Assembly (NCBI GenBank): GCA_029863175.1 | Contig: JAOTVX010000009.1 | Coordinates: 34,359 to 98,358, forward strand | DNA length: 64,000 nucleotides | From: Betaproteobacteria bacterium | Lineage (GTDB): Bacteria > Pseudomonadota > Gammaproteobacteria > Burkholderiales > SG8-41 | Direction of reading: 5' to 3' | In this document: positions 1 to 8,982 of the stretch, one piece after another | Position numbering within the stretch: the stretch's first letter is position 1 | Layout of the letters: every line of letters begins with the position of its first letter | Notes under the pieces: generated by a model | What the model was told of the DNA's origin: nothing | Seen by the model: only the letters and a program-made list of their open reading frames with translations | Database searches by the model: none | Made by a program: the position numbers and the translations under genes

Positions 1-993
1 ATGTTCCGGGCAAACGCGATCTACGAGGGCGAATACCTGTTGGGCACGTCGATTGCCCGTCCGCTCATTGCCAAGCGCCAGATCGAGATCGCGCGCAAGG
101 TAAGAGCGGACGCGGTCGCGCACGGCGCGACCGGCAAGGGCAACGACCAGGTCCGCTTCGAGCTCGGCTACTATGCCCTCGAGCCGAATATCAGGGTGAT
201 CGCCCCGTGGCGCGAGTGGGATCTCACCTCCCGGGAAAAGCTCCTGCGCTACGCGGAGCGGCATGGCATTCCGGTCGAGGGAAAGAAGAAAAAGGGCGTG
301 GCGCCCTACTCCATGGATGCCAACCTGCTCCATATCTCCTATGAAGGCGGCATCCTCGAGGACCCGGACTTCGAGCCCGAGGAGTCGATGTGGCGCATGA
401 CCGTTTCCCCCGAAAAAGCGCCCGGCCGCCCGCAGTCTGTCGAGCTCCAGTACCGGGGCGGCGATATCGTCGCGGTCAACGGCCGCCACTTGACCCCGGC
501 CCGAGTCCTTGCAGAGCTCAACCGGATCGGTGGCCGGCACGGCGTGGGCCGGCTCGATATCGTCGAGAACCGCTACGTCGGCATGAAGTCACGCGGCTGC
601 TACGAGACGCCCGGCGGCACCATCATGCTCAAGGCCCACCGCGCGATCGAATCGATCACGCTCGATCGCGAGGTCCTGGCACTGAAAGACGATCTCATGC
701 CCCGCTACGCGCGCCTCGTCTACAACGGCTACTGGTTCAGCCCGGAGCGGCGCGCGCTGCAGGCGCTGATCGATCATACGCAGCGACCCGTGAACGGCAC
801 GGTGCGGGTCAAGCTCTACAAAGGCACGGTCATGGTGACGGGGCGCGCGTCGCGTGGCGACTCGCTATTCGATTCGGACATCGCGACCTTCGAGGAAGAT
901 CGCGGCGCCTACAACCAGGCCGACGCGGAGGGCTTCATCCGCCTCAACGCACTCAGGATGCGCATCGCGGCGAAGCGGAAGCGGAGAAACTAA
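1..993 (+). CDS. argG: Argininosuccinate synthase, C-terminal part (5' end outside window)
   Basis: Catalyses ATP-dependent condensation of citrulline and aspartate to argininosuccinate in arginine biosynthesis, in the cytoplasm. The frame is open from base 1 and gives 330 residues. The family is about 400 residues, so roughly the first 70 (with the N-terminal ATP-binding loop) lie outside the window and the Met at base 1 is internal. Recognisable family segments are [18 protein letters not shown] near the visible start, [15 protein letters not shown] and [14 protein letters not shown]. The gene ends in a Lys/Arg-rich tail. The family is certain; the window start is artificial. Confidence 0.95.
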   Translation: MFRANAIYEGEYLLGTSIARPLIAKRQIEIARKVRADAVAHGATGKGNDQVRFELGYYALEPNIRVIAPWREWDLTSREKLLRYAERHGIPVEGKKKKGVAPYSMDANLLHISYEGGILEDPDFEPEESMWRMTVSPEKAPGRPQSVELQYRGGDIVAVNGRHLTPARVLAELNRIGGRHGVGRLDIVENRYVGMKSRGCYETPGGTIMLKAHRAIESITLDREVLALKDDLMPRYARLVYNGYWFSPERRALQALIDHTQRPVNGTVRVKLYKGTVMVTGRASRGDSLFDSDIATFEEDRGAYNQADAEGFIRLNALRMRIAAKRKRRN

Positions 994-1165
994 CCGCCGA
1001 AGCGCCAAGCCACCAAGCACGCCAAGAAAAACCCAATCAAAATAAAAACGAAAAACTCGACAACCGGAAGTCGGTTCCGGCTTGTCCTTATTGTTTCTGG
1101 TTCTCTTGGCGTCTTGGCGGTTCAATTATCGCAATTGGGTTTCTTGGCGGTGTTGGCGGTTAAAA
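994..1165. repeat. Palindromic word array, CGCCAAG family, copy 1
   Basis: Right after the argG stop come several imperfect copies of a CGCCAAG word (ccgccgaagcgccaag, ccaccaagcacgccaag). From about 1101 to 1163 the reverse-complement word is repeated (cttggcgtcttggcggttc, cttggcggtgttggcggtt). RNA from the stretch could fold into a long interrupted hairpin between argG and yajQ. A second copy lies at 34318-34550. Confidence 0.75.
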
Positions 1166-1223
1166 TACGCGGCGCTCCGCATGCGGTAGAATTCCCGCGG
1201 CGCTGAGCCTTCAGGGAGAGCCT

Positions 1224-1715
1224 ATGCCGTCATTCGATATCGTCTCCGAAGTCAATCATGTCGAGGTCCGGAATGCGGTGGACCAGTGCAACCGCGAGGT
1301 CGCCAACCGCTTCGATTTCAAGGGCTCCGACGCCCGCGTCGAGATCAACGACAAGGAAAAGACCCTGACCGCTTACGCCGATGACGAGTTCAAGATGGCG
1401 CAACTGCGCGACGTGCTGGTCGGCAAGCTCGCCAAGCGCGGCGTGGACATCCGGGCGCTGGAGTCGGGCAAGATCGAAGCGGTCAGTGGCAACAAAGTCA
1501 AGGAAGAGATCAAGGTCCACGAGGGCGTGGAGCAGGAGCGAGCCAAGAACCTCGTCAAGCTCATCAAGGACAACAAGCTCAAGGTCCAGGCGAGCATTCA
1601 GGGCGACGTCGTACGCGTGTCGGGTGCGAAGAAGGACACTCTCCAGGACGCGATCGCCCTTGTGCGCAAATCGGTGACCGACTATCCGCTGCAGTTCAAG
1701 AACTTCCGAGATTAA
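1224..1715 (+). CDS. yajQ: YajQ family cyclic-di-GMP-binding protein
   Basis: Small cytoplasmic protein (163 aa, normal family length). YajQ/UPF0234 proteins have two ferredoxin-like domains; some members bind c-di-GMP and nucleic acid. The start [20 protein letters not shown], the segment [13 protein letters not shown] and the end [13 protein letters not shown] are typical of the family. The ATG at 1224 follows agggagag, a good ribosome binding site. It is flanked by repeat arrays on both sides and appears monocistronic. Confidence 0.95.
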   Translation: MPSFDIVSEVNHVEVRNAVDQCNREVANRFDFKGSDARVEINDKEKTLTAYADDEFKMAQLRDVLVGKLAKRGVDIRALESGKIEAVSGNKVKEEIKVHEGVEQERAKNLVKLIKDNKLKVQASIQGDVVRVSGAKKDTLQDAIALVRKSVTDYPLQFKNFRD

Positions 1716-1720
1716 ATCAG

Positions 1721-1815
1721 GGAACAGAAAATGGGGAATAGGGAATGGTAAGCCAGTGAGAGCGTGACCATGCCGCGACACAAATCTCCCATTTCCCTTT
1801 TCCTATTTCCTATTC
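1721..1815. repeat. Palindromic word array, GGGAATA family
   Basis: Between the convergent yajQ and amidotransferase genes, purine-rich words (atggggaatagggaatgg) are followed after about 30 nt by pyrimidine-rich complements (cccatttcccttttcctatttcctattc). It may act as a bidirectional hairpin for the convergent pair. Related one-sided words occur near 40850-40880. Confidence 0.6.
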
Positions 1816-2523
1816 ACCAGTTTTGAGGCAAGCAGTCCACCGGTCATAGATCCGGTCGGCCACGCGGTGCAGCGCTGCGAGCCGTGCCTCGAGGTCGCGC
1901 TGAATCTCCTCGACCGGCTGCACCGCCGGGCTCTTCTTCAGGTTGCGCTCGATCTCGCGCGCGCCGCTCCTGCACCATGCCGCAATCAACTCCGGGGTCA
2001 TTTCGACGTGGCATTGCAGGCTGAGGTGCTTGCCCAGTACGAACGCCTGGTTATCGCAATGAGCGCTCGCGGCAATGCGCGTTGCGCCCGGCGGGATGGA
2101 AAACGTTTCGCCATGCCAGTGGAAGGAGTTGAACGAGCTCGCCCCGAACCAATCGCGCGCGAGCCCGTCCTCGACCGCGTCCACCCGGCCCCAGCCGATT
2201 TCCTTGACGGCATTGCGCGTTACCGTGCCGCCGAGCGCCTTCGCCATCAATTGCGCACCCAAGCAGTGGCCAAGCATGGGAACGTCCGAGTCGCGAGCCT
2301 TTCGAATGAGGCGCATCGCAGGATCGAGCCAGGGCAAGTCGCTGTTGACGCTCATCGGCCCGCCCATGAAGACGAGCCCGAGGAATTCGCGCGGATCCGC
2401 AGGAACGGCTTCACCCTCGTCCACCTTGACGAGCCGCCACGGCATGCCGTGCCGCTCGAGGTATGTGGCAAAATACCCTGGACCCTCGATCGGCGCATGG
2501 CGGAAAATGGCGATAGGTTTCAT
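1810..2523 (-). CDS. Type 1 glutamine amidotransferase (class I GATase domain)
   Basis: A 237-aa stand-alone class I glutamine amidotransferase, similar to the GMP-synthase-like GATase domain. It carries the nucleophile elbow GHCLGAQLMAKALGG (Cys near residue 88) and a downstream CHVEMTPE segment supplying the likely catalytic His and Glu. An oxyanion GGPMSV segment precedes the elbow. No synthetase partner is adjacent, so the substrate that receives ammonia is unknown; members of this group include gamma-glutamyl hydrolase-like proteins. It is divergent from the retropepsin-like gene, with only 22 bases between the two start codons. Confidence 0.85.
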   Translation of the reverse strand: MKPIAIFRHAPIEGPGYFATYLERHGMPWRLVKVDEGEAVPADPREFLGLVFMGGPMSVNSDLPWLDPAMRLIRKARDSDVPMLGHCLGAQLMAKALGGTVTRNAVKEIGWGRVDAVEDGLARDWFGASSFNSFHWHGETFSIPPGATRIAASAHCDNQAFVLGKHLSLQCHVEMTPELIAAWCRSGAREIERNLKKSPAVQPVEEIQRDLEARLAALHRVADRIYDRWTACLKTGE

Positions 2524-2545
2524 GACTTCGCTGACGGGACGAACG

Positions 2546-3196
2546 ATGCGTCATCTTAGTGCAATTCTGCTTGCCTTCCTATTGGCTCCGGGCGTCGCTG
2601 GGTCCGCAGACGTCGCGGTGGTCGGGCTCTTTCCGAACAAGGCAGTGGTGGTGATCGACGGCGGCAAGCCGCGCACGCTGTCCGTCGGCGAGACCACGCC
2701 CGAAGGCGTCCGGCTGATCAGCGCAGACAGCGAGTCCGCCACGTTCGAAATCGACGGCAAGCGCGAGACCCTCGCGCCCGGGCAGCGCGGCCCCGTCGCA
2801 AGCGGCGCGCCCCGCGACAGCGGGCGCAAGAAAATTGTCATTACGGCCGACTCCCGCGGGCACTTCTTCACCACCGGTTCCATCAACGGGGTCTCCACTC
2901 GTTTCATGGTGGACACCGGTGCCACCACGATCGCCCTGTCGAGTGCGGAAGCCAAGCGCACCGGCGTCAACTATCTTGCCGGCAGGAAGGTGTTGACCCA
3001 GACGGCAAACGGCGTCGTTCCCGTGTATCGCGTGCGGCTCGAGGCGGTTGATATTCGCGGCATCAAGATGAGCAACGTCGAAGCAATCGTGATCGAGGGC
3101 GGCCGGCTGCCGGTCGCGCTGCTCGGGATGAGCTTCCTCAACCGCATGGAGATGAGGCGCGAGGGGGACACGATGATGCTCATCCAGCGCTACTGA
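2546..3196 (+). CDS. Retropepsin-like aspartic protease, TIGR02281 type, with signal peptide
   Basis: A 216-aa exported protein. The N-terminus MRHLSAILLAFLLAPGVAGS is a signal peptide. The C-terminal half holds a retropepsin-like domain with the active-site triplet in TRFMVDTGATTIALSS and a later VALLGMSFLNRMEM segment, both typical of the TIGR02281 clan AA proteases found in proteobacteria. The frame is open from 2075, but the ATG at 2546 gives the signal peptide and avoids overlapping the divergent amidotransferase. The physiological substrate is not known. Confidence 0.88.
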   Translation: MRHLSAILLAFLLAPGVAGSADVAVVGLFPNKAVVVIDGGKPRTLSVGETTPEGVRLISADSESATFEIDGKRETLAPGQRGPVASGAPRDSGRKKIVITADSRGHFFTTGSINGVSTRFMVDTGATTIALSSAEAKRTGVNYLAGRKVLTQTANGVVPVYRVRLEAVDIRGIKMSNVEAIVIEGGRLPVALLGMSFLNRMEMRREGDTMMLIQRY

Positions 3197-3301
3197 ACAG
3201 GATTCGGGATCGCCAGCGCGGATGACAGCGAGAAGCACATTCCCGACGCACTCAGGCGCCCCTGGACCCCAATCCTGAACAAGACCCTATTGCTGCAAAA
3301 A

Positions 3302-3333
3302 ACCGGTGACCGATCGGTCACCGGTCCTTTTTT
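3302..3333. terminator. Bidirectional rho-independent terminator
   Basis: A perfect 24-nt palindrome (3302-3325) whose arm is accggtgaccga, preceded by an A run and followed by cc and a six-base T run. The A and T runs on opposite sides make it usable in both directions. It lies between the convergent retropepsin-like gene and ribBA. Confidence 0.88.
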
Positions 3334-3412
3334 GGAGTGGCCGAGGTCCTTGCCCGGGGCAATCCGGTCGCGCACCAACTGCTTCAACTCAGGATTCAGC
3401 AACACCAACACG

Positions 3413-4693
3413 TTACTTGGGCTTGTCGTCGGAATCCTGACTCGTGGATCCTGAATCCTGCTTGTCGGGCACCAGCGAGAGCAAGTGGCCGAATTTGGTG
3501 CGCTTGGTGCTGAGGTAGCTCAGGTTCGACTTGCGCGGCGGCACCTCAATCGCTACCCGCTCCGTAACGGTGACGCCGTAGCGCGCGAGCGCCTGCACCT
3601 TGTCGGGGTTGTTCGTCAACAGGCGCACCTTATGCACGCCGAGGTCGAACAGGATGTGCGCGCCCGCCTTGTAATCGCGCATGTCCGCGGCAAAACCGAG
3701 CTCGTGGTTGGCCTCGACCGTGTCGTGACCCTGGTCCTGGAGCGCGTAGGCCCGGATCTTGTTCAGCAGCCCGATGCCACGGCCCTCGTCGAACATATAG
3801 ACCAGCACGCCCGTGCGCGCCTGCTCGATCATCTTCAGCGCAATATCGAGCTGCTCGCCGCAGTCGCAGCGCTCGCTGCCGAATACATCGCCTGTGAGAC
3901 ATTGGGAGTGCAGACGCACGAGCGTCGGCTCCTCCGTGCGGATATCACCCTTGACCAGCGCCACGAAGACAGTCGACTCCATGCTGTCGGCGTAGACCAC
4001 GAGCCGGAAATCGCCGGCCTTGCGTGTGGGCAGCGTCGTCTCCGAGCGGCGGCGGATATCACGCTCGCCCTGCCGGTAGGCGATGAGGTCGGCGATCCTC
4101 AGGATCCGGATGTTGTGCTCGCGCGCGACGCTCTCGAGGTCTGGCATGCGCGCCATCGTGCCGTCTTCTTTCATGACCTCGCAGATTACGCCTGCAGGCT
4201 TCAGGCCCGCCAACCGCGCGAGGTCCACCGCCGCCTCGGTATGGCCAGGCCGCGCGAGCACCCCGCCATCGACGGCCCGCAGCGTTTGCAGCCGGCCGGG
4301 CCGGATGAGGTCGGTGGGTTTGGCGCCGTCCGCGATCGCAACGGCAATTGTTCGCGCCCGGTCGTGCGCCGACATGCCTGAGCCAACGCCCTCGCGAGCG
4401 TCGATGGGCGTGGCGAATGCGGTGCCGAACTTCGTCTGATTGCCGGTATCGTCGGTGATCAGAGCGAGACCCAGCTGGCGCATGCGTTCCTCGTTCAGGG
4501 CGAGGGAGACGAGGCCCCGCCCGTGCGTTGCCATGAACGTGATGGCCTCGGGGGTGGCGCGCTCCGCGGCAACGAAGAGATCGCCCTCGTTCTCGCGGGC
4601 CTCATCGTCCACCAGGATCACCATGCGGCCCTTGCGCACCTCGGGCAGGATCTGCTCGACGACGTACTCGCTGGTATTGTCTGTCGCCCTCAT
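3413..4693 (-). CDS. ribBA: Bifunctional 3,4-dihydroxy-2-butanone-4-phosphate synthase / GTP cyclohydrolase II
   Basis: 426 aa; supplies both precursors of the riboflavin ring. Residues about 8-205 are the DHBP synthase domain (DDEARENEGDLFVAAERA, GVGSGMSAHDRARTI, RPGHTEAAVDLARL). Residues about 210-400 are the GTP cyclohydrolase II domain, with zinc ligands in RLHSQCLTGDVFGSERCDCG, the DEGRGIGLLNKIRAYALQDQ segment and LLTNNPDKVQAL. The last ~18 residues (SGSTSQDSDDKPK) are low complexity and encoded by a tandem cctga-type repeat, so the gene has probably run into an intergenic array. No FMN riboswitch is visible in the 106 bp upstream. folE follows upstream on the same strand. Confidence 0.95.
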   Translation of the reverse strand: MRATDNTSEYVVEQILPEVRKGRMVILVDDEARENEGDLFVAAERATPEAITFMATHGRGLVSLALNEERMRQLGLALITDDTGNQTKFGTAFATPIDAREGVGSGMSAHDRARTIAVAIADGAKPTDLIRPGRLQTLRAVDGGVLARPGHTEAAVDLARLAGLKPAGVICEVMKEDGTMARMPDLESVAREHNIRILRIADLIAYRQGERDIRRRSETTLPTRKAGDFRLVVYADSMESTVFVALVKGDIRTEEPTLVRLHSQCLTGDVFGSERCDCGEQLDIALKMIEQARTGVLVYMFDEGRGIGLLNKIRAYALQDQGHDTVEANHELGFAADMRDYKAGAHILFDLGVHKVRLLTNNPDKVQALARYGVTVTERVAIEVPPRKSNLSYLSTKRTKFGHLLSLVPDKQDSGSTSQDSDDKPK

Positions 4694-4702
4694 CGCTTCG
4701 AC

Positions 4703-4792
4703 GGTGACTGGGTAACTAAGTGATTAGGTGACCGAGTAGCGAGCATCTGAGCCGGCGCTGATTAATCACTTAGTCGGTCAATGACTCAGTGA
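4703..4792. repeat. Palindromic word array between folE and ribBA
   Basis: Words of the gtgactgggtaactaagtga type are followed by complements. The best arms are actaagtgatt at 4715-4725 and aatcacttagt at 4764-4774, an 11-bp perfect inverted repeat. It fills most of the 106-bp gap between two same-strand vitamin genes. Confidence 0.65.
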
Positions 4793-4799
4793 GCGGCCC

Positions 4800-5441
4800 T
4801 CAGCCGGCAGAGCCGCTGCGCCCGATCAAACGCATGAACTCGGCACGCGTCTTGTCGGTGTTGAACTCGCCGGTGAAAGCGGACGTGGTCGCGATCGAGT
4901 GCTGCTTCTGAATGCCGCGCATCACCATGCACAGATGCTGGGCCTCGATCACCACCGCGACGCCCGCTGGCTTGAGCGTCTGCTCGATGCAATCACGGAT
5001 CTGCGTGGTGAGACGCTCTTGCACCTGGAGCCGGCGCGCGAACGCGTCCACCACGCGCGGGATCTTGGACAGCCCGACGATCTGGCCGTTCGGGATATAG
5101 GCGACGTGGCATTTTCCGAAAAACGGCAGCACGTGGTGTTCGCACAGCGAGTAGAGCTCGATGTCCTTGACGATCACCATCTGCTGGTATTTCTCGCGAA
5201 ACATCGCCGAGCGCAGGATTGCCGCGGGATCGAGGTCGTAACCATGGGTCAGGAACTGCAATGCCTTCGCGACGCGCTCCGGTGTCTTCTGCAACCCCTC
5301 GCGCGCCGGGTCCTCACCCAGGTCCTGCAATATGGCGCGGTAATTCTCGGCAATGCGCTGCACCAGCACGGGGTTGTACTGGTCGCTGCGGGCATAGCCG
5401 TCCATCTCGTTTTCTTCGAACATTTTTCTATAAAGCGCCAT
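4800..5441 (-). CDS. folE: GTP cyclohydrolase I (FolE)
   Basis: Converts GTP to 7,8-dihydroneopterin triphosphate, the first step of folate synthesis. The catalytic domain holds the zinc ligands in [19 protein letters not shown] and [16 protein letters not shown], and the [19 protein letters not shown] segment. The frame is open to an ATG at 5516 (238 aa), but those extra residues look unlike a FolE N-terminus. I chose the ATG at 5441 (213 aa), preceded by gctggggttccct; an ATG at 5423 is also possible. It is transcribed toward ribBA. Confidence 0.93.
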   Translation of the reverse strand: MALYRKMFEENEMDGYARSDQYNPVLVQRIAENYRAILQDLGEDPAREGLQKTPERVAKALQFLTHGYDLDPAAILRSAMFREKYQQMVIVKDIELYSLCEHHVLPFFGKCHVAYIPNGQIVGLSKIPRVVDAFARRLQVQERLTTQIRDCIEQTLKPAGVAVVIEAQHLCMVMRGIQKQHSIATTSAFTGEFNTDKTRAEFMRLIGRSGSAG

Positions 5442-5537
5442 AGGGAACCCCAGCGTCAGCAGGAGCAATTCCGCCCGTGCGTCCATCATCTTTTCCGCAG
5501 CGGCGGAAAAGATCATATTATCCCGCTTTTTTCCATT

Positions 5538-5577
5538 AGCGGCCTGACCGACGGACAGACAGGGCCGTCAGGCCGCT
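5538..5577. repeat. Perfect 11-bp hairpin at the dxs 3' end
   Basis: Arms agcggcctgac (5538-5548) and gtcaggccgct (5567-5577) enclose an 18-nt loop; the right arm overlaps the dxs stop codon. There is no clean T run after it on the minus strand, so it may be a processing or stability structure rather than an intrinsic terminator. Confidence 0.6.
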
Positions 5578-7478
5578 AGCCGCTCCCGGACAGACTTGAT
5601 GATGCCTTCCGTGTTGAGACCGACCGACGCGAGCTGAATTCCCGGGTCCCCCTGGTGGATAAAGCGGTCGGGCAGCCCCAGCTGCAGCACCGGGACGCTC
5701 CGGCCCGCCCGTTCCAGCGCCTCGAGGACAGCGCTGCCCGCGCCGCCCATGATGACGTTTTCCTCCACTGTCACCAGCAGGTCGTGGCTGCCGGCGAGCT
5801 CCAGCACCAGCACCTCGTCGAGCGGTTTCACGAAACGCATATCCGCGACCGTCGCATCGAACTCCTCGGCCGCCCCGAGGACGGGTTTCACCATGGACCC
5901 GAACGCGAGCAGCGCGACCCTCTTCGCGCCGTGCCTGGAGCCGTTGCCGCGGCGGCGAATCTCGCCTTTGCCTATTGGCACCGCGCTCATCTCCCGCACG
6001 ATCTGGGCGCCCGGGCCGATGCCGCGCGGATAGCGCACCGCGACCGGCTTGTCCATCCGGAATGCGGTGAACAGCATCTGGCGGCATTCGTTCTCGTCCG
6101 ACGGCGTCATCACCGTCATGTTGGGCAGACAGCGCAGGTAGGTGAGGTCGAAACTGCCATTGTGGGTCGCACCGTCGGCACCGACCAGGCCGGCGCGGTC
6201 GATCGCGAAGACGATCGGCAGATTCTGGATCTGCACGTCATGGATGAGCTGGTCGTAGGCGCGCTGCAGGAACGTCGAGTAGATCGCCACCACCGGCTTG
6301 TAGCCCTCGCAGGCGAGCCCCGCGGCAAATGTCACCGCGTGCTGCTCGGCGATGCCGACGTCGAAATAGCGCTCGGGATACGTCTCCGCGAACCGCACCA
6401 TCCCCGAGCCCTCGCGCATGGCGGGCGTGATGCCGACCAGCTGCTCGTCGAGCGCCGCCATGTCGCACAGCCAGTCGCCGAACACCTGCGTGTAGCTCAT
6501 CTTGCCGCCGGCCTTGCCGCCGACGATGCCGTTACTGGCGTCGAACTTGGACACCCCGTGGTAGAGCACGGGGTCAGCCTCGGCCAGCTTGTAGCCCGCG
6601 CCCTTGCGGGTCACAATGTGCAGGAACTGCGGCCCCTTGAGCTCTTTCATGTTCCGCAGCGTCGGGATCAGGGCATCGAGATCGTGACCGTCGATCGGCC
6701 CGATGTAGTTGAATCCCAGTTCCTCGAACAGGGTCCCCGGCGTCACCATGCCCTTCATGTGCTCCTCGGCACGCTTGGCGAGCTCGCCCAGCACCTTTTC
6801 GCCGGCGCGCTTCGCCGCGGTGTAGAAACGCCCGGACATCAGCTTGGCCAGATGTTTGTTCAACGCGCCGACCGGCGGGGAAATGGACATCTCGTTGTCG
6901 TTGAGAATCACGAGGAGATTGACATCCATCGCGCCCGCGTTGTTGAGCGCTTCGAACACCATGCCGGCCGTCATCGCGCCGTCGCCAATCGCGGCTATGA
7001 CGTGGCGTTCGACACCCGCGAGCTTGGAGGCCACCGCCATCCCGAGCGCCGCGCTGATCGAGGTGCTGGAATGTGCGGTGCCGAACGTGTCGTACTCGCT
7101 TTCCTCGCGGCACGGAAAGCCGGACAGCCCCTGCCACATGCGCATTCGTTTCATGCCCTCGCGGCGGCCGGTCAGCACCTTGTGGCCGTACGTCTGGTGC
7201 CCCACGTCCCAAACAATGCGGTCATGCGGCGTATCGAAGACGTAATGCAACGCAATCGTGAGCTCGACCGTCCCGAGATTGGAGGAAAGATGGCCGCCCG
7301 TTTGGCTAACCGACTCCAGCAGAAACGCGCGCAACTCTCCTGCGAGCCGCTTGAGCTGCCGCTCGTCGAGCTGGCGCAGTTCGCGCGGGTAGTTGATCGT
7401 GTTGAGGAGGTCGTACACCGGAGGATTTAGCGTTGCGTGCTGAGTGCTCAATGGCGATTCAATAACATTCTCTCGCAT
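5568..7478 (-). CDS. dxs: 1-deoxy-D-xylulose-5-phosphate synthase
   Basis: Thiamine-diphosphate enzyme that condenses pyruvate and glyceraldehyde 3-phosphate, the entry to the MEP isoprenoid pathway. 636 aa, normal length. Visible features are the early [20 protein letters not shown], the [13 protein letters not shown] segment, the ThDP motif [18 protein letters not shown] with [12 protein letters not shown], a transketolase-like central domain ([17 protein letters not shown]) and a C-terminal transketolase domain. ispA and xseB lie upstream on the same strand, the usual betaproteobacterial order. A few N-terminal residues before [12 protein letters not shown] are uncertain because several starts are possible. 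Confidence 0.97.
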   Translation of the reverse strand: MRENVIESPLSTQHATLNPPVYDLLNTINYPRELRQLDERQLKRLAGELRAFLLESVSQTGGHLSSNLGTVELTIALHYVFDTPHDRIVWDVGHQTYGHKVLTGRREGMKRMRMWQGLSGFPCREESEYDTFGTAHSSTSISAALGMAVASKLAGVERHVIAAIGDGAMTAGMVFEALNNAGAMDVNLLVILNDNEMSISPPVGALNKHLAKLMSGRFYTAAKRAGEKVLGELAKRAEEHMKGMVTPGTLFEELGFNYIGPIDGHDLDALIPTLRNMKELKGPQFLHIVTRKGAGYKLAEADPVLYHGVSKFDASNGIVGGKAGGKMSYTQVFGDWLCDMAALDEQLVGITPAMREGSGMVRFAETYPERYFDVGIAEQHAVTFAAGLACEGYKPVVAIYSTFLQRAYDQLIHDVQIQNLPIVFAIDRAGLVGADGATHNGSFDLTYLRCLPNMTVMTPSDENECRQMLFTAFRMDKPVAVRYPRGIGPGAQIVREMSAVPIGKGEIRRRGNGSRHGAKRVALLAFGSMVKPVLGAAEEFDATVADMRFVKPLDEVLVLELAGSHDLLVTVEENVIMGGAGSAVLEALERAGRSVPVLQLGLPDRFIHQGDPGIQLASVGLNTEGIIKSVRERLAA

Positions 7479-7530
7479 CTTGGTAAACCCTGGTGGTCGT
7501 CATCCAACAATCAACGCAAAATCCTAACAA

Positions 7531-7597
7531 CCTGTCCGACTTGGCGCCCGGACAGGCTGCTATTAGGAGTTTGCCGACCCAAGCACGGCAAACTCCT
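7531..7597. repeat. Double hairpin element, GTCCGAC family, site A
   Basis: Two neighbouring hairpins lie between ispA and dxs. One has arms cctgtccg / cggacagg (7531-7556). The other has perfect 12-bp arms aggagtttgccg / cggcaaactcct around a 9-nt loop (7565-7597). Related hairpins with the same agga.tt.g / tcct arms occur at 24632-24665 and 35750-35783. Confidence 0.65.
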
Positions 7598-7603
7598 CGG
7601 CGG

Positions 7604-8497
7604 TCAAAACTTCCGCAGCACGATGAAATCCGCGAGCTGCTGCAGCCGCAACGCCCGCTCACCGAACGTCTCCAGCGCCCCGAGAGCCTGCTCGCGTAGC
7701 TCCTGCGCAAATTCCCGGGCCCGGCTCGCGCCCATGGCGCTGACGTAAGTCGGCTTGTTGCTTCTCGCATCCTTGCCCGCGGTCTTGCCCAGCGTCGCGG
7801 TCGGTGAATCGGCGTCGAGCACGTCGTCGACGACCTGGAACGCGAGGCCGATCAATTTCGCGAAGAGATCCACCTGCGAGAGCTCCCGTTCGCCCAGGCC
7901 GTTCCCGCAACGCACGCCGATCAACGCGGCGGCGCGGATCAGCGCACCCGTCTTGTGAATGTGCATGAACTCCAGCTCCGGCACGGTCAGCGTTTTTCCC
8001 GTGGACTCCAAGTCGATCTGCTGCCCCCCCGCCATCCCGCGCGAGCCCGCCGCCGCCGCCAGCAGCCTGACCAGTTCGAGCTGGTCCCGTACGTCGTCGG
8101 CCAGCTGATACTCGCCCAGCAGCTGGAACGCCAGGCTTTGCAGGGCGTCGCCCACCAGAAGAGCGGTCGGCTCATCATACTCGACGTGGCAGGTGGGCTT
8201 GCCGCGCCTGAGCACGTCGTCATCCATGCACGGCAAATCGTCGTGCACGAGCGAATAAGCGTGGATCAGCTCAACCGCAGCAGCGCCTATTTCCAAGCGG
8301 CCCGGATCGGCCCCGGCGAGCTCCCCGGCGGCGAAGGCAAGCAGTGGGCGGGCGCGCTTGCCGCCGCCCAGCACGGCGTAGCGCATGGCTTCGTGCAAAC
8401 GCGACGGCGCGATGTCGGGCCCTGGCAGGACGCGCTGCAGCACGCTCTCGACGCGCTGGACGTTCTCGTGGGACCAGGCCTGGAAATCAGTCGTCAC
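7604..8497 (-). CDS. ispA: Polyprenyl synthetase, probable farnesyl diphosphate synthase
   Basis: Condenses isopentenyl diphosphate with allylic diphosphates to make farnesyl diphosphate. The two aspartate-rich metal-binding motifs are present: VHDDLPCMDDDVLRRGKPT and FQVVDDVLDADS. The GGGKRARPLL segment near the start is typical. The chosen GTG start at 8497 overlaps the xseB stop (agtgacgactga) and gives 297 aa; the same frame stays open to 9001, but that extension is antisense to xseB sequence and is not protein-like. Order xseB-ispA-dxs is standard. Confidence 0.94.
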   Translation of the reverse strand: MTTDFQAWSHENVQRVESVLQRVLPGPDIAPSRLHEAMRYAVLGGGKRARPLLAFAAGELAGADPGRLEIGAAAVELIHAYSLVHDDLPCMDDDVLRRGKPTCHVEYDEPTALLVGDALQSLAFQLLGEYQLADDVRDQLELVRLLAAAAGSRGMAGGQQIDLESTGKTLTVPELEFMHIHKTGALIRAAALIGVRCGNGLGERELSQVDLFAKLIGLAFQVVDDVLDADSPTATLGKTAGKDARSNKPTYVSAMGASRAREFAQELREQALGALETFGERALRLQQLADFIVLRKF

Positions 8498-8720
8498 TCT
8501 TGAAGTCCCGCAGGACGCCCTCTTCCAGCAACTTGACCTGATGTTGCGCGTCCTGAAGGGCTGCCTGGCAGAACTTGAGCAGTTCCGCTCCGCGTTTGTA
8601 GGCTGACAACGATTGTTCAAGGGGCATCTGGCCGGCTTCCATATTGGAGACGATCTTCTCCAGTTCGGAGAGCGCCGACTCGAAGGTCTGGGGCATCTGG
8701 GATTTCGGAGTCTTGGGCAT
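8487..8720 (-). CDS. xseB: Exodeoxyribonuclease VII small subunit
   Basis: 77-aa small subunit that partners XseA in degrading single-stranded DNA. The segment FESALSELEKIVSNMEAGQM and the following PLEQSLSAYKRGAELLKFCQ match the two-helix XseB fold. I chose ATG 8720 (MPKTPKSQ); a further in-frame ATG at 8741 would add seven residues. The 3' end overlaps the ispA start by 11 bases, indicating translational coupling. Confidence 0.93.
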   Translation of the reverse strand: MPKTPKSQMPQTFESALSELEKIVSNMEAGQMPLEQSLSAYKRGAELLKFCQAALQDAQHQVKLLEEGVLRDFKSDD

Positions 8721-8982
8721 GCGGGCGCCGCCCGATGGCAAAGGGGAAAGAGTAGCTTAGTCAGAGGGTTGGGGTCAACGCGAGCCGCAGCAGTCAAGGC
8801 CGCTTGCCCCCAGCGTGGAGACATCCAAACCCGCCGCGGCCGCGTAGAGGATTGTGGGCGCAGTAAGCCACCCTCGGCAGGGGGCGAGGCGCGCCGGCAA
8901 AAGACACGCGATACAATGTCCGGCGCAAGCCCCGTTAGCATCGATCCGGGCGCTCTGCGCCCCTGTTTTTGGAGAGCGTTTG

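Noticed and set aside
3190..3411. 73-aa minus-strand frame
   Set aside because: Spans the bidirectional terminator and repeat words; no recognisable content.
4694..4799. FMN riboswitch before ribBA
   Set aside because: Looked for; the 106 bp hold only a palindromic word array and no conserved RFN-type stems.
5655..7430. 591-aa open frame antisense to dxs
   Set aside because: Composition and frame are those of a high-GC antisense shadow; dxs on the other strand is unmistakable.
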